From positions 36,825,235-36,889,234 of the forward strand of contig CM055607.1 of the NCBI GenBank assembly GCA_029379385.1: a stretch of 64,000 nucleotides of DNA, given 5' to 3'. The position numbers were made by a program, and so were the translations under genes. Below the pieces are notes generated by a model that saw nothing but the letters and a program-made list of their open reading frames with translations, was not told the origin of the DNA and searched no databases. Origin of the DNA: Quillaja saponaria (taxonomy: Eukaryota; Streptophyta; Magnoliopsida; Fabales; Quillajaceae). Shown here piece after piece: positions 31,501 to 44,500 of the stretch. Position 1 is the first letter of the stretch; every line of letters starts with the position of its first letter.

Positions 31501-34500
31501 TCGTATGATTAATCCATTTGGTAAGCAAAGAACAGTTTTCCTCCTCAAGCAGCACATTGCTCTGTGTAACAACCCCATCCATAAACTTTTTCCTTTTATA
31601 TCTTTGACTGAAAGTAATTAATGGCAAGGTCAACTTGGTTTGTACATTTATTTCACCACATAGGGTTATAAAGCCATCTTTGGGAAGCGGATCAGTAATT
31701 TCAATAGTTGGCCTTTCTAAGACGGAGCAACTCACACTACATACAGTGCTGAACTTCGAACTGACACCATCATATCCAGTGCCAAATTTTTCTCTTGAAC
31801 GAGAACCTATCTTAGGGTCAGTCAAGTTCTGCAAAGATGTTTCTGCCAAGGATAAGTCAGCAACGTCCTTCCCAGAGGTATCCTTACCAGGACTCTTCGT
31901 TAGAAGTGAGTTTTGAACAATGTCTGTCAAGTCGAAATCTTCAAGGTGTTCCTTTGTCTTTGGTCTGCTTGGCTTTTGGACTGGAAGAGATGTTGAAGAA
32001 TCTTGTTTCATACAACCACCGCATAGCCTTCTATAATGGCAAACATGCTTTGACAGAAAGAGAGTCAAAGAGGGGGATGAAAAGATTAGCATATTATTGT
32101 CTATCTTTCAATCAAACTGACAAAAAATAAGGAGAAGAGAGAGATTCCAACATAAATTGCTTTTGCATTCAATATATACCTTATGGGACTGATCTAGATA
32201 TTGAAGAGGGTATGGTTGATGGCAATCATCACAATGCATCAAACTGTCCTGGGCACCGCATGGAACACATGCGTGGGAAACCGGCTTGAAATGGGCCAGA
32301 ATGAACTGTAAACTTGAAAGGAATTTTTCTATTTTGACATTATTGGCAAAACTGTAGAGTGTAGAGCATAAATGTAGCAAACATGCATAGGAGGTGTATC
32401 CCATAACACTAAATATCATGTTATTAAAGGTGCGTCTCAGGCTCAAGAGGCGAGAGGGCTTGCCTCTACACCAGTTAGGCAAGGCTCAGGCTCATGCCTA
32501 GCCCACTCATGCACGTGCCTAGGCTCTTAGTTGACTACTTGTTGGACCTACTAGGAATTTAGAAAGCAAAAGCACTAATTTTATTGTTTTTGGCTTAGAG
32601 ATAGTTTTTACTTATTGAACTTAGTGGACTACATTCTTGACTTTAGCTAATTTTTCTCTTTTTTTACTTGGAATTCTTGCCTATACCTTCTTTTTTTTCC
32701 CTATTTTTACTTTTTCATAACATATTACGCTAGATTTTACTTAATGGAAGCCTAAAATTCTTACTTGTAGCAATTTTTGTTTTTTGCTTTAGTTGGGCAC
32801 CTAACTTTCCCCAAACGCACTCCTGCACCTGGCACTTAGAACCAAGGCTCCAAAGACCCCTTGCACCTAGGTGCACTTAAAGCCTTTAATAACACTAATT
32901 TTGAGTCTTTATTTCCTATTCTTTTATAAATTCCTTATTTTCAAACTTGAACTCCATTCTCTTCTTGTTATAAATAATATTATAATGAAAAGGAAAAAGT
33001 CAAGTTATCACATAAAGGAATAAATGGAACATTCTCTAGACTTATATCAAAGATAGAAAAAAGTACAAAAGAGAGCAAAAAAGTGAAATTCTAAATAGTC
33101 CTCAATTACAAAACTAGAGTCCATGCAAACCTTCTTCTACTACTTATTTAGTCATTTGCTTCATTTTGTTAGAGACAATAAAATAATTATTGTGAATGGC
33201 CACCAACTAAGTTGGAATGAGGATAGTTCCAACTATTTATGAAATTCTTGGTCACTTTAGGCCTTTAGTGTTGAGACTTGAGACCTTTTATAAGCATCAG
33301 CTCGAGGACAACAGATTGAACATTGAACAACATACCTCTGCAAAAGCAAGCAAAAGATCAGTTCTTTGTGCCATGAAAGGAACTTTATAATCTTTGCAGC
33401 CTTGTGCTCTAGATCTTGGATTCCTTCATGGACCATTAACCATTTCACCTCTTTCGATCCACTAGAAAATGGTATTTATTTTTACAAATTACATATCAGG
33501 TTTCATCTCAGATGAGTGATACAGAAATATCTCAGTTGCGGTTCCTTTTTGCACTCCCTCGTATGATTTTCTTTTTAATGATTTTTCACCAAATGTGATG
33601 GAGAAGTAATATGATTTCTGATTTATAATTTAATTGTATTTAAGTTATGTAATATTAGAATTAGGAATAAATTAGTAGTATTTTAGTATTGTTAGGAGTT
33701 ATTAGTTTCTTTTTTATTAAGATTCTAGATTTATTTTATGTCATTAGGGTTTACTTTTATTAGGATTCTAAGTATTTACCTTTTATGCCATTAGGTTTTT
33801 TAGGGAGTCTGACTCTTATTGTTATATTGTTAAGAAGCTTTTTGATGTATTAATATTGTTGCCTCTCGATTGACCTTTCTTCGATTAATTATCAGTTGGT
33901 CCCACGTTACAATGACAGGAGAACATGATGTGACCTGCTGTAGTTAGGACTTCATGGTGTTGTTTCTGTTTATACTGTTCTAACCATCACTATATTGGAA
34001 TCTATCCATTACAGTCTACCTTATTATCCTACTAACTAGAAAGGTAATAACTCCAATACAGAGGGTTCAATTTGGTCTTCATACTCATCAGTTATCACAC
34101 AACAAAATCTCTACTCGGTCTCAGTGCAAAATAAAACCTAAGAAAACAGATGCCCTTAGTAGTAAAAAATACTAAGGCCGCCTGAATCCATATAACAGGC
34201 ACTGTTTGTAGAAAAGCACCACTGCTAAGCATCAATGCATGTTATAAATGGGAAAAATAAAAAAATGTATGACCTTCTTTTCTTTTTTTGTTAGTTAACA
34301 ACTTGGTTCAAGTTAAGCACAAACAGAACAAGAAATATCAATACCATTCATATTCTATAAATTTAAGATACTTCAGAGAAACACGAATTACAAAAACATA
34401 AACACTCAGCTAAGAAGAGACACCAATTCTCCCACACACAAACAAACACATAAGAGAGTGGGAATCTCACCATTGATTTTTCATTTTGATTTCCTGATGT

Positions 34501-34581
34501 CTGCTCAACAGTCAAAGCTTTATATTCTGCTGTAGCAAAAGGAGGGCCTTCAGAAGTGTAATTTTTCATACCAATTCCCAT
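28588..34581 (-). pseudogene. Multi-exon locus with a degenerate PHD-like zinc finger; gene or relic
   Basis: Several exon-like pieces lie in order on the minus strand, but I could not join them into one clean model. (1) 34581-34471: ATG start, MGIGMKNYTSEG to EKSM, with donor GTGAGA. (2) About 33461-33336: VKWLMVHEGIQDLEHK onward, phase uncertain. (3) 32305-32180: HACVPCGAQDSLMHCDDC, then YPLQYLDQSHK with donor GTATAT. (4) 32047-31389: HVCHYRRLCGGCMKQ, then a long hydrophilic stretch, with donor GTATGT. (5) About 29130-28588: ERQYGEETQLSLGNVAH, a frame change near 28980, then a stretch ending at TGA. Pieces 3 and 4 together give CxxC-x8-CxxC-x4-YPLQY-CxxC, a PHD finger in which the expected His and Cys of YHxxC are Pro and Tyr. 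No match to a named protein is recognised. The interruptions favour a relic, but an expressed divergent gene is possible. Confidence 0.4.
32419..32894. mobile_element. Non-autonomous terminal-inverted-repeat element (hAT-like MITE?)
   Basis: The 12-bp ends TGTTATTAAAGG (32419-32430) and CCTTTAATAACA (32883-32894) are perfect inverted repeats around 476 bases. Just inside lie CAGGCTCAAGAGGCGAG and GCACCTAGGTGC-type subterminal motifs, a composition common in plant hAT-type MITEs. The word AACACTAA occurs just outside the left end (32405-32412) and overlaps the right end, so an 8-bp target duplication with shifted ends is possible. There is no coding frame. The family assignment is tentative. 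Confidence 0.55.
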
Positions 34582-34599
34582 CAGGAAAATGATTTTTTA

Positions 34600-36430
34600 G
34601 AGATGAACATTTCCATTTGTATGTTAAGAACACTTTGCTGCCAGACATTTAGACTTCCAGGAAGAATTCTGAACTACAGAATTGTAGGCCTTGAGGTTCT
34701 AAAATTGATTAAGAAAATAAATTGAGGTCACCAAGAACATTTATGCTGGTAACCCCTTCATCTGTAAAAGAATACATTGTGGCATCACTAATAAGAAAGG
34801 TAAAAAAAAAAAAGCCAAAAGAGAGGTTCGAGACGATTCAATCAATAGCAAATGCAACAGATGCTGAAGGGTAAAGACACTGGAACAGCGCATTATGATG
34901 CCAGAACACTGATGCAATCATAATCAATAGAAAAAATAAAATGAATTACACTGTCTGAACGGATAACAATTAGATGTGAGGATACAGCTAATCAAATTGA
35001 CAATCCATCCTATATTTTGTAGCTTGCGGACAACTAGTCGGCACACATTCTTGCCCTAATGTTAATATCCTATATTCTTTGACCATGTAACATCCACTAC
35101 TTCAATATATTACTTTTGCATATAACTAGAGGAACCATTACAAAATCATTTAAGCATGCAGGTGCTTTTGTAAATGCAATAACTCATGCCCTTCTCTTTA
35201 AGCATTAGAAAACATGGAGAACCTTTGTCCACTAAGTGCGCCTTCCTCGAATCATCACCTAAATCAAACAAAGCAAGAAACGAGGAAAATTCACCAAATT
35301 GTTGAATTAAAAGTTCTATCTATTTCAAACATCAATTACCCCCAAAACGAATAGAATTAGTTTTTCTTATCTTACAACTAAACCTAACAATACAAGGGAT
35401 TCGGTTGGCTGCATTCTTGAGTTTCAGCTCTGTTATCAGTCAGTAAGCAAGAATTTTTTATAATCCTAATCCGCCCAGTTCACAAGAACTGAGCTTTTCG
35501 AGTGCAAGATAACGTATATTATGACAAAACTACGAATGACATACATAATATATATATATATAAACATAAAAGTATAATTCTAAAAGTCCCAAACACATAA
35601 CAGCTTGAAGAAGGTAATGGATGATGGTCAAACCAGAGAAGGACAGGAAATGAAACCATGCCGGAGCATACGCCGCCGGTGAAGCACTCTTTCCCTCCTC
35701 TGTGTCTCTCGTCTGCGTCTGAAAATGTACGAGTCTCTTGTCTATTCGCTTTTGCTCGTCTTTGCTGTTACTATCAGTCTAAGAAAGTAAGCGTTTATTA
35801 TGAGTGGGATGAGAAACGAGCGAGTGATGCAAACGCCATACTAGTTGCGTTAGTATCTCTTCCTCAGCTGTTGTCAGTTGTCACTCTGCTCAGCAGCGAA
35901 CCATGGGTCTGGCTCTGAAGGCCCACACACTACAATCTCCCTTCTTCTCTCTCCTCCCCTGCCTCTCTCCAGTCTCACAGGTGTGATCTTTGCACGTGTC
36001 GAAAACTTGTGACCACTGAATGCTTTACTGTATCCATCAAGTTACCCTTTTGTTGTTGGGATTTTTTGCCAGGAAATCATCTTGTTAATACAAATCAAAA
36101 GTCCCTGAATGCTCAAAGAAAAACAAAAAAATTGACTGTGGTATCGTCACTAAAATTCAATGACCAATGAAACATTGAGTAAAAACTTACGAGGGAAAGA
36201 TAGAGTTGAAAGTTCGAAAGAAATGAGACTTATGGTTAGTGAGTTATCCTTTATTGTCTTTGTTTTTTCGAGTCAAATTCGTCTTAAAACTTGTAATAAT
36301 AGTTCACTCAGCCGACCCGATTTGATTGTAATTATAGACTCGATCAGTTTTATAAAAATTAAAAATTAAAAACGAAAAAATAGATAAAAGAAATTTGTAT
36401 TCAATTTTTGAAACCTCTCACAAAGGTTGG
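34600..36430. other. Spacer upstream of the PHD-like locus
   Basis: No supported gene. The sequence around 35640-35960 is less AT-rich (CTCTCTTCCTC-type pyrimidine tracts, GCCGCCGG) and resembles a promoter or 5'UTR. It could be the true 5' end of the minus-strand locus, but I found no coding exon to prove it. A (TA)n microsatellite lies at about 35549-35561. Confidence 0.3.
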
Positions 36431-36475
36431 CTGAAACAAGTATCAGGATTTCAAGTCAACCAACATTAACTCACT

Positions 36476-36880
36476 TATATCATAACTGAAATATATATTA
36501 TGTTGAATATTGTATGTATATGTAAAGTTTAATGTCAAACAAATAATGAAAAACAATAAACAAAACAATTATAAATGAAAACTACATAAGAAAGAAAAAG
36601 TCTATTACATGCTTCTCTATTTTTTTTTTTTTTTAGACGGGTCAGATCTTAAAATAATGGTCCGACCAATTCAACCAGTTGAGTCAATCTGAATCTCAAA
36701 CAATTGCTTGTAATAGACTATTTTTATTTTATCTTTAGTGTTCATTTATATTTTTTTGTTTATTGTTTGACATTAAATTATTATATGTATATAAACTATT
36801 TATATGTTTATATTAAATATAAAATCTAAAAAAAATTTATATAAAATCGTATATATTTCAAATTATGACATTATGGGTCA
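36476..36880. mobile_element. Fold-back element with long imperfect inverted arms
   Basis: The left arm (about 36476-36609) and right arm (about 36709-36875) are reverse complements with small indels. GTCTATTACA (36600-36609) pairs with TGTAATAGAC (36709-36718). TTTAATGTCAAACAA with AACAATAAACAAAA pairs with TTTGTTTATTGTTTGACATTAAA (36755-36777). ATATCATAA.TGAAATATAT pairs with ATATATTTCAAATTATGACAT. The loop of about 100 bases carries GACCAATTCAACCAGTTGA, which is echoed outside the right arm. A MITE or decayed transposon is likely. No target duplication was identified. Confidence 0.65.
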
Positions 36881-37601
36881 ACTCAACAATTGAACCAGTG
36901 ACTTGACATTTTTTTGTGGTGACCCTATAAACCATGTTTAAAACAATGAGAGAAAGGCAGATAGCTCACTTGTGGCTCTCTCTCTACTGGCCAAAGAAAA
37001 TAAATCTTTGTTTAGAGTTTAAGGTTTGCCTTATTAGAATTGCTAAGTAGAGATGGGCCTTCAACTTGGTAAAGTAAGGTTGGATTATTGGGACGAAATA
37101 ACTAAATTATAAAATTTTATTTATTAATTTTAGTCATATTAAATAATTGGCCCAAAATTTTTAAAGTGCCTATAAAAACAACATGGCCTGAATTATGTAC
37201 ACAAATTGAAACTGATCTTAGAATCAATTAAATAAGATAAAATCATTTTCGACCCAATTTGTTTAGATTTTGGCTGATTTTTCGAGTTGGCAGGTTTTAA
37301 CCTCAACCCTAATTATGAAAGTAATCAATATTTATATTCATTAGTATTTTCATATTCAACATCGCCTGACAATCAAAAAATTTAGGAACTAACCTAGTAT
37401 TAGAGTAGGCCACCTTGTAAACTCAATTGTGTCAATACTAGTCCAACTAGACTAGATTTAAGAGACTCGATCAATTTGGTTTGCGAGTTTTGATAGGTTA
37501 ACTCAATTAACACAATCAACTGGCACCTTACTATATATACATCAGTGGTCTACACGCATATATGTTATGTATATATTTTATTTTAATTTAATTAATTTAA
37601 C

Positions 37602-37621
37602 TTGATAAAAATTTATTTATA
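37602..37621 (+). repeat. Left 20-bp target-site duplication of the RTE LINE
   Basis: The 20-mer TTGATAAAAATTTATTTATA ends immediately before the LINE body and recurs exactly at 40803-40822. An exact 20-base direct repeat at both ends of a LINE is the expected product of target-primed reverse transcription. Confidence 0.8.
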
Positions 37622-40600
37622 ACTCTACCATAGGTTACTCTGTCGATCCCAAGCCCAGATAAAGAAAGAAGGTTACGATAGGTTGACAGTTAGCGTAAAA
37701 CTAGTCAAACCCTATGAAGATGAATCATACTGAATATTCATTGAGACGTAACCCTTTTAGCTACACGCAATATCGAACCCCAGGCATAGTGAGAAATGAG
37801 CAAGGGTTAGGTCGTCACCTCCTCAGTGGCACGCCATATCGGCACCCAAGTGTGGTACAAAATGAGCAAGGGTTCGTGCATCGAGGGCGGATGTGGGTAA
37901 AAAAGCTTGTCCATGATAAGATTTGCATAGCTACTTGGAACATAAGAACTCTTACTGGTAAATTGAGAGAGCTTGTAAATATTATGAGTCAAATTATGAT
38001 TAATATTGCTTGCTTGCAAGAAATTAAGTGGGTAGAAGAAAATGCTAGAGAGATAGAGAAAACAATATTCAAGATACGGTATACCAGTAAGAATAGAAAT
38101 ATGAATAGAATGACGATTATTATAGATTAAAATTTAAAGGACGAGGTTGTAGAAGTCAAACGGAAAGGTGATGGAATAATTTTAGTAAAATTGATTATAA
38201 ACAAGAAGGCCTTAAATATCATTAGTGCCTATGCCTTACAAATAGGTCTAGAAGAAGCTACGAAGGAAGTTTTTAGGACGATTTAGATAAGATAGTCCAA
38301 GGAGTACCTTTCGGAGAGAAATTGTTTATTGGTGCAAATTTGAATGGTCATATAAGAAGTACTAACGAGAGTTTTGAGAGAGTACGTGAGAGTTATAGTT
38401 ATGGAGATAGGAATGAGGGTGAAAAATCTATTTTAGATTTTGCGGTTGCATACGACTTGATTTTAGCTAACACATTCTTTAAAAATTAGAGTCGCACTTA
38501 GTCACTTTTATTAGTGGGCCGTATAAGAGCCAAATAGATTTTGTTTTGACTAGGAGGGTTGATAAAGCGATATGTAAGGATTGTAAAGTTATACCTATCA
38601 AGTGTTTAGTATTTCAGTATAAACTTATAGTTATGGATATTGGTGTTAAGCGTTGGAAGCAAAATCATAAAAGTAATAAGTATAGTAGGACTAGATGGCA
38701 GAATTTGAATGAAAGAAATATGACTATTTTTAAAGAAAAAATATTATAAAGTGACCCATGGTTAATGGAGGGTGAGCATAATATAATTTAGGATGAGATG
38801 ACAAGTCATATCAGTAATAAAGCTAGAGAGGTGTTAGGAGAAAGTAAAAGACGTAGTCCTTCAACTAAGGAGACATGGTGGTGGAATGAAGAAGTTCAAC
38901 AATTTATAAAGTTAAAAAATAGTGTTATAAAAGATTACATGAGTGTATAAATAAAAATAATTATAAATGTTTTAGACAAGCTAAAAAAGATGCTAATAAA
39001 TCGGTTAGGAAAGCTAGAGGCAAGGCTTTTGAAGGCATTTACCAAAAGTTAGAGACAAAGGATAGAGAGAATGATACTTATAAGATTGCCAAACAAAATG
39101 AAAGATGAACTAAAGACTTAAATCATATTAAGTGCATTAAGGATGAGGCTAATAGGGTTTTAGTTAAGGAATATGAGATTAATAAGTGATCACAAACTTA
39201 TTTCGATACTTTATTTAATGAAGATTCAAAGGGTGATATTGTAGAACTAGATATCACATTCGATGATAGGAACCGCCAATTTGTTTGTCAAATCAGAGCA
39301 CAAAAGGTTAAAGAAGCTCTTCATAAGATGAAGAATGATAAAACAATGGGCCCATATGATATACCAATAGAAGTTTGAAAATGCCTAGAAAATATTTGTA
39401 TAACTTGGCTTAAAAATCTTTTTAACAACATTTTAGCAACCAAGAAAATGCCCGATGAATGGAAGAAGAGTATGTTGATCTCTATTTATGATCCATATTT
39501 ATAAGAATAAATGAGATATTTAAAGTTGTACAAATTATCGAGAAATAAAATTTATAAGTCATACAATGAAACTATGGGAGAAAATGGTTGAACGTTGGCT
39601 TAAGAATAAGACTCTAATTTATGATAATCAATTTGGCTTTATGCCAGTAATATCTACAATGAAGGCAATTTTCTTATTTAGGAGATTAATGAAGAAATAC
39701 AGAGAAAAGAAAAATGATCTTCATATGACTTTTATTGATTTATAAAAATTTTATGATAAGGTGCCAAGACAAGTCTTGTGGTGGATTTTTGAGAATAAGA
39801 AGGTCTCAACTAAATATGTAGAAGTTACTAAAGATATGTATGAGAGAGTAATGACTAGGGTGCGAATCGTAAATTGTATAACTGGAGAGTTCTCGATCAA
39901 ATTAGGTGTTCACCAAGGTTCATCCTTAAGCCCTTACCTATTTGCTTTAATCATAAATAAAATTATCTATAATATTCAAGATAGGGCTCCGTGGTGCATG
40001 CTGTTTGCCGATGGTATCGTGTTGGTAGATGAAACTAGAGAATAATCAAATTCCAAACTAGAAGTATAGAGGAACTCGTTAGAATCTAAATGACTGAAAT
40101 TGAGTGTAACAAAAACGGAGTATATGGAGTGCGATATCAGTGAAACTAGAAGAAACCCGAATAAAATAATTTTGGATGGTCAGACAATTCCTACAAAGGA
40201 TGTGTCTAAGTATTTAGGTTCATTTATACAAAAAGATGGCGCAATTGACAATGATGTAAACCATAGGATGAATGCAGGGTAGGTGAAGTGGTGAAATACT
40301 TTGGCAGTTTTATGTAATCTTAAAATCCCAAATAGATTGAAAGGAAAATTTTATAAGACTACAGTGAGACTGGTTATATTGTATGATACAGAATGTTGGA
40401 CAGTTAAAAAATAACACTTGCATAAGATAGGAGTAGTCGAAATGAGAATATTGAAATGGATGATCGAGCATAAAAGAAAAGATAGAATAAGGAATGAGGA
40501 GATCCGTAAGGAGGTGAAAGTAGCACCTATCGAGGAGAAAATGAGAAATAATAGCATACGTTAGTTTGGACATATCTAGCATCAGCCAATGGACGCAATA

Positions 40601-40802
40601 GTTAAAAAATGTGACTTGGTATAGGTGTTAGGTGTTAGATGTAGTAGAAGAAGATCAAAATTTACATGAGGTAGTCATCGAGAAGGATATGACTGTTCTT
40701 GGTATTACAAAAAAATGATATCTCAGATTCATGCGAATAGAGGAAAATGATTCATATAGCCGATCCCAGCTAGTTCTAGATTTAAGACTTAGTTGAGTTA
40801 AG
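37622..40802 (+). mobile_element. RTE-clade LINE, decayed, with intact target duplication
   Basis: An apurinic-endonuclease-like domain opens the element: KICIATWNIRTLTGK, then MINIACLQEIKW (38010 region). Fragments then lead to a reverse transcriptase. KMKNDKTMGP lies near 39330, a decayed DLEKAYD-like motif near 39735 is followed by VPRQVLWWIFE, and LGVHQGSSLSPYLFALII (39900s) by MLFADGIVLVDE (40000s). The end reads RKMIHIADPS. This spacing and the WCMLFADD-VVLVDE-like block are typical of plant RTE LINEs. Numerous stops and frameshifts are present, and the catalytic FADD is FADG. The element is 3181 bp between exact 20-bp duplications. The tail lacks poly(A) and ends in TTGAG/TTAAG/TTGA-like words, which suits RTE elements. 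Confidence 0.88.
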
Positions 40803-40822
40803 TTGATAAAAATTTATTTATA
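40803..40822 (+). repeat. Right 20-bp target-site duplication of the RTE LINE
   Basis: An exact copy of the 20-mer at 37602-37621, directly after the LINE's last bases. The two copies show no mismatch by eye, in contrast to the strongly mutated element between them. Confidence 0.8.
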
Positions 40823-41582
40823 TATGTAAAAAAAGTGGGAGAGAATAAGAAAGTAAGAGAGTGAGAATGTGAGAGAAAATAGAGAGATTACTGTTTGGTA
40901 GTTATTAGCTTATTGTATTAATTTTATTAATTGAATTTATTTTTAAATTATTTATATATATATATATATTATATTATATAATAAGAGATCTTCTAGTTTT
41001 ATAATACAATAGATATATAAACATAAAACTCAAGTTGAAAAAATAATTTTTTTTTCTACATGAATTTAAATCTTGAAACAAAAATGTCACTTAGCTAATT
41101 ATATATACTAATTCTCATATATTTTTGTTAAAAGTTTATAATTAAATGTCTCATATATATATTTAAAAGAAAAGAACAAAGAAAAGTTTTTGCTGGCTTA
41201 ATGTATGTACCACTAAATTACGGTATATATTGTGCGCTTCGCTCGCGAGAAAATGAAAAGCGCTTTAATCCTAACGACCCTATTTACTCACCCCGTTGCG
41301 TCTCTCGTGCTTTCCGTCCATATTTCTCTGTCGTTTCTTTTTCTGTCATTCTCTTTGCTTTTCCCGGAAAATTTAACGAAAAAGAAAAGAAAATCCATCC
41401 CAGACGCATCTGAAACATACTTTTCCTAACTACTTCTCCCCTTCCACTTTTGCTTTTTTCAATTATAATACAAATATACATTTCTTTTTGTGGATTTCTC
41501 ATTCTTTTCCATTTCATGCTTCCAAGTCTGAATTGAATAACTCATACTATCGTCTATTTTTCTGGTGGATGTGTCTGAATCG
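40823..41582. promoter_or_regulatory. Promoter and 5'UTR region of the UGT80 gene
   Basis: AT-rich sequence with a (TA)n tract near 40957-40975 gives way at about 41230 to mixed, pyrimidine-rich sequence (TTTCTCTGTCGTTTCTTTTTC and similar) typical of a plant core promoter and 5'UTR. The ATG is at 41583. No specific box is assigned. Confidence 0.4.
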
Positions 41583-44500
41583 ATGGCGGATTCTATGGAG
41601 AAGAGTCACAGTGTGACTTCGTCTGATAGTTGCAGCGACGTATCCGTGTATTTGGAAGCTGAGAGTGGCAGCAATAATGGCGCCATTGGAAGTTCCAGTA
41701 TGCCTCCGTTTGCCTAATTTTCTAATACCATAATCTTTCTTCTGTATGTAATTATCAAGTTGAAGGAGAAAAAAGAAAAAGAAAAAAATTGAGTTGTCTA
41801 CCTGTTTGGTTCAATTATAAGAAAACGATTTTACGTTCTGAAAATCCAAATGCAGAAAAGGGCATTAAAGATGTACTAGTTGCCTGTTTGTTGATACGCT
41901 CCTCTTGTTGATCCAAGATGGATACTAGCGTCCATCCATTTTTAAAGTTCTGATGCCGAAGAGCTACTTTGACAGAGATTAACAAATTATTTTATTTCTT
42001 AACTGGCTCTCTGCACAGGAGATATTGACAGAAATTCACCAGGACAGAACATGCAGGTGGAAGCACCCATGACTGGGAAATCAGATATTAGTCCAAATCA
42101 GCTTAACAAGGCTGGAAAAGTCAGGAAGCATCACAAATTCAGAGACCTGGCATCCAAATTCTTTGATGATAAAATTCCTTTCAAGAAAAAGGTTATACAA
42201 TTTATTAAGTTTATAAGACCTATGAAGTTCGAATTGTATAGCCCTCCACGGTTCATGGTACAGTTTTGAGCTTGTGCAACCGGACTTAACTTGTTTTTTT
42301 ACTATCTACCATGGGCATTTAAAAACAAAAACCAGAAAGAAGAATAATCATTTTGCTATTACTCATCTTGCAATTTATTGTAAAATAAGAAAAATATAGT
42401 TTTATGCTTAAGTGAATTTTTCGAACTTTGTCTATAATCCTTCTTCGCAATAAGTGGCATAACCAAATTGATACTCATATGGTATACCTGAAACTGTAAG
42501 TGATAAAGTCATCACTAAGCTAGAATTTTATGTGTGGGTCATTGTGCATCGTTGTACCTTTGCAATATATTGTTCTAACATGTGATGGTAACAAGCAAAA
42601 AAATCCACTTCAATGTGCAGTCCCAGCATGTGGGTTTAGTCCAACATTGCTTTCCCCTGTGTGTGTGAGTGTGTTAATATACCCAACTTGGTTTCACTTT
42701 TTTTGTAGTGGAAAAAAGTTTGGGTTTGAGGAAAAAAAAAACATGTGATGGTAACTTTTGACTTTTACTTTGATGCTTTAACTTCTGTCCATGATTTCTG
42801 CAATCCTGAAAGAGTGTTGCAATAGTGCAGCTGAAATGGCTAAAACGAGTTGACATGGTTCAAGATGATGGTACTGTTGAGTTGGAAATCCCTGGAGATA
42901 TTAAGATGCAATGTCTTGATTTTGGAACTGGGGTTGTTTATAACGAAAGTGTAGATGAAGATCCATGTGAGGCAACAGATCCTCAAGATATTCCACCGTT
43001 GCAAATTGTAATGCTTATTGTTGGAACACGTGGAGATGTACAGCCATTTGCTGCCATTGGAAAACACTTACAGGTTAAATTCTGTTCTGTTTCTTAACTT
43101 TTAGTCTTCAATTCATAAAAATATGATGCACACTCTTATAGGTGATTCGTAGGAAGTTTTCTGTACTTGTTTTTCTCCTTGGTAAGGGTAAACTGTCAAT
43201 TGAAGGTGCTTCCAATGGTTTGGAAAGAAGTGTCTTTTGAGACTCTTGAGTTATGCTAAAAGGTTATCATGTTTTCATGTGTGAAAGACTTTTTTAAAAG
43301 GACCAAAAGATAATGGAGAAAAAAACTATTTAAATTGAGTGACATAAACTCACTCAACTACTCAATTAAACTAAGTCTTAAATCACAAACTAGTTAGGGT
43401 CTGGATGAGTCTTACTACATCTCAACCCAAAATCATATATAGGTCTATGATAATATCAAAAATAATTCTATACCACCTACATTCATTTGCTACATTTTTT
43501 TTAAAAGTGTAAAAATATTGAGTGAATGTCAGGCTTGTAGTGCCCTTTATGCTATTTATGCTTTCTTGTTTCTATGCACTCAATTTTTGAAGAAGAATTG
43601 GTCTCAGGGTTCAATGTATTCTTTTGTATTTAACAATTTCCTTTTCTTCTAGTGTATGCTCTTATAATTTTGTAACTTCAATTTTTTTATGAAGTTAGTT
43701 TTAATTCATCATTTATGAATTTTGTTACCAGTATTGCTGAATTTGAAGAACAACTGCCTTTTGAGACTCATCTTCTTTTATATTGGACAATTCTTTCTTC
43801 TTTTCACTCTTTCCTATTTCATCATCTCATAATTCTATACCTTAAAGTAATATTTAATTTTGGAAATGTATTCTGATAGGCTATAGTTTGCTTGCAGGAA
43901 CATGGGCATAGAGTTAGGCTAGCTACACATAAAAGTTTCAAAGATTTTGTCTTGACTGCAGGCTTGGAGTTCTATCCTTTAGGTGGAGATCCAAAAGTTC
44001 TTGCTGGTTGTAAGTGTTTTAATCCTGTTATAGTACATTTTTCTTAGCCCTACCTGTTTTAGCAATGAGTTTCATGGTCTGAGTATGAGATCATGTGTTA
44101 ATTGCCGAATCTGAAAGTTGCATTCTCTGTTGACTAAGTCAATTTGGCATTCAAGCCCTTATAATCTGTGCAGTTAGAGTCATCTTCGTGAAATTTTTTT
44201 CTTGATCATTTTGGAATGGACTGGTTGTTACTTTGCATATAGAACATAATAGGTTTGGAAATGATTGAGATGAATACAGTCAAACTCTACATATGACCTA
44301 TAGGTCTGATTGCTTCATGTGTGTGCATCTCTCTAGCAACCTGCACTTGCACATGAAGTATGATATAGATAAAGAGGAAGTTATGATATCGGCTGTCATA
44401 TCAAGGTCATAGAAACATTGAGATAAATCAGTTTTTTTTTTTAAGTAATAATTTAAGAATATTATTGAAGCATGGATTTGTTGTGAATCACTTTTTGTAC

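Noticed and set aside
35658..35918. 86-codon plus-strand open frame in a GC-richer patch
   Set aside because: No recognisable motif, and it lies where a promoter or 5'UTR of the minus-strand locus would be expected. Probably chance.
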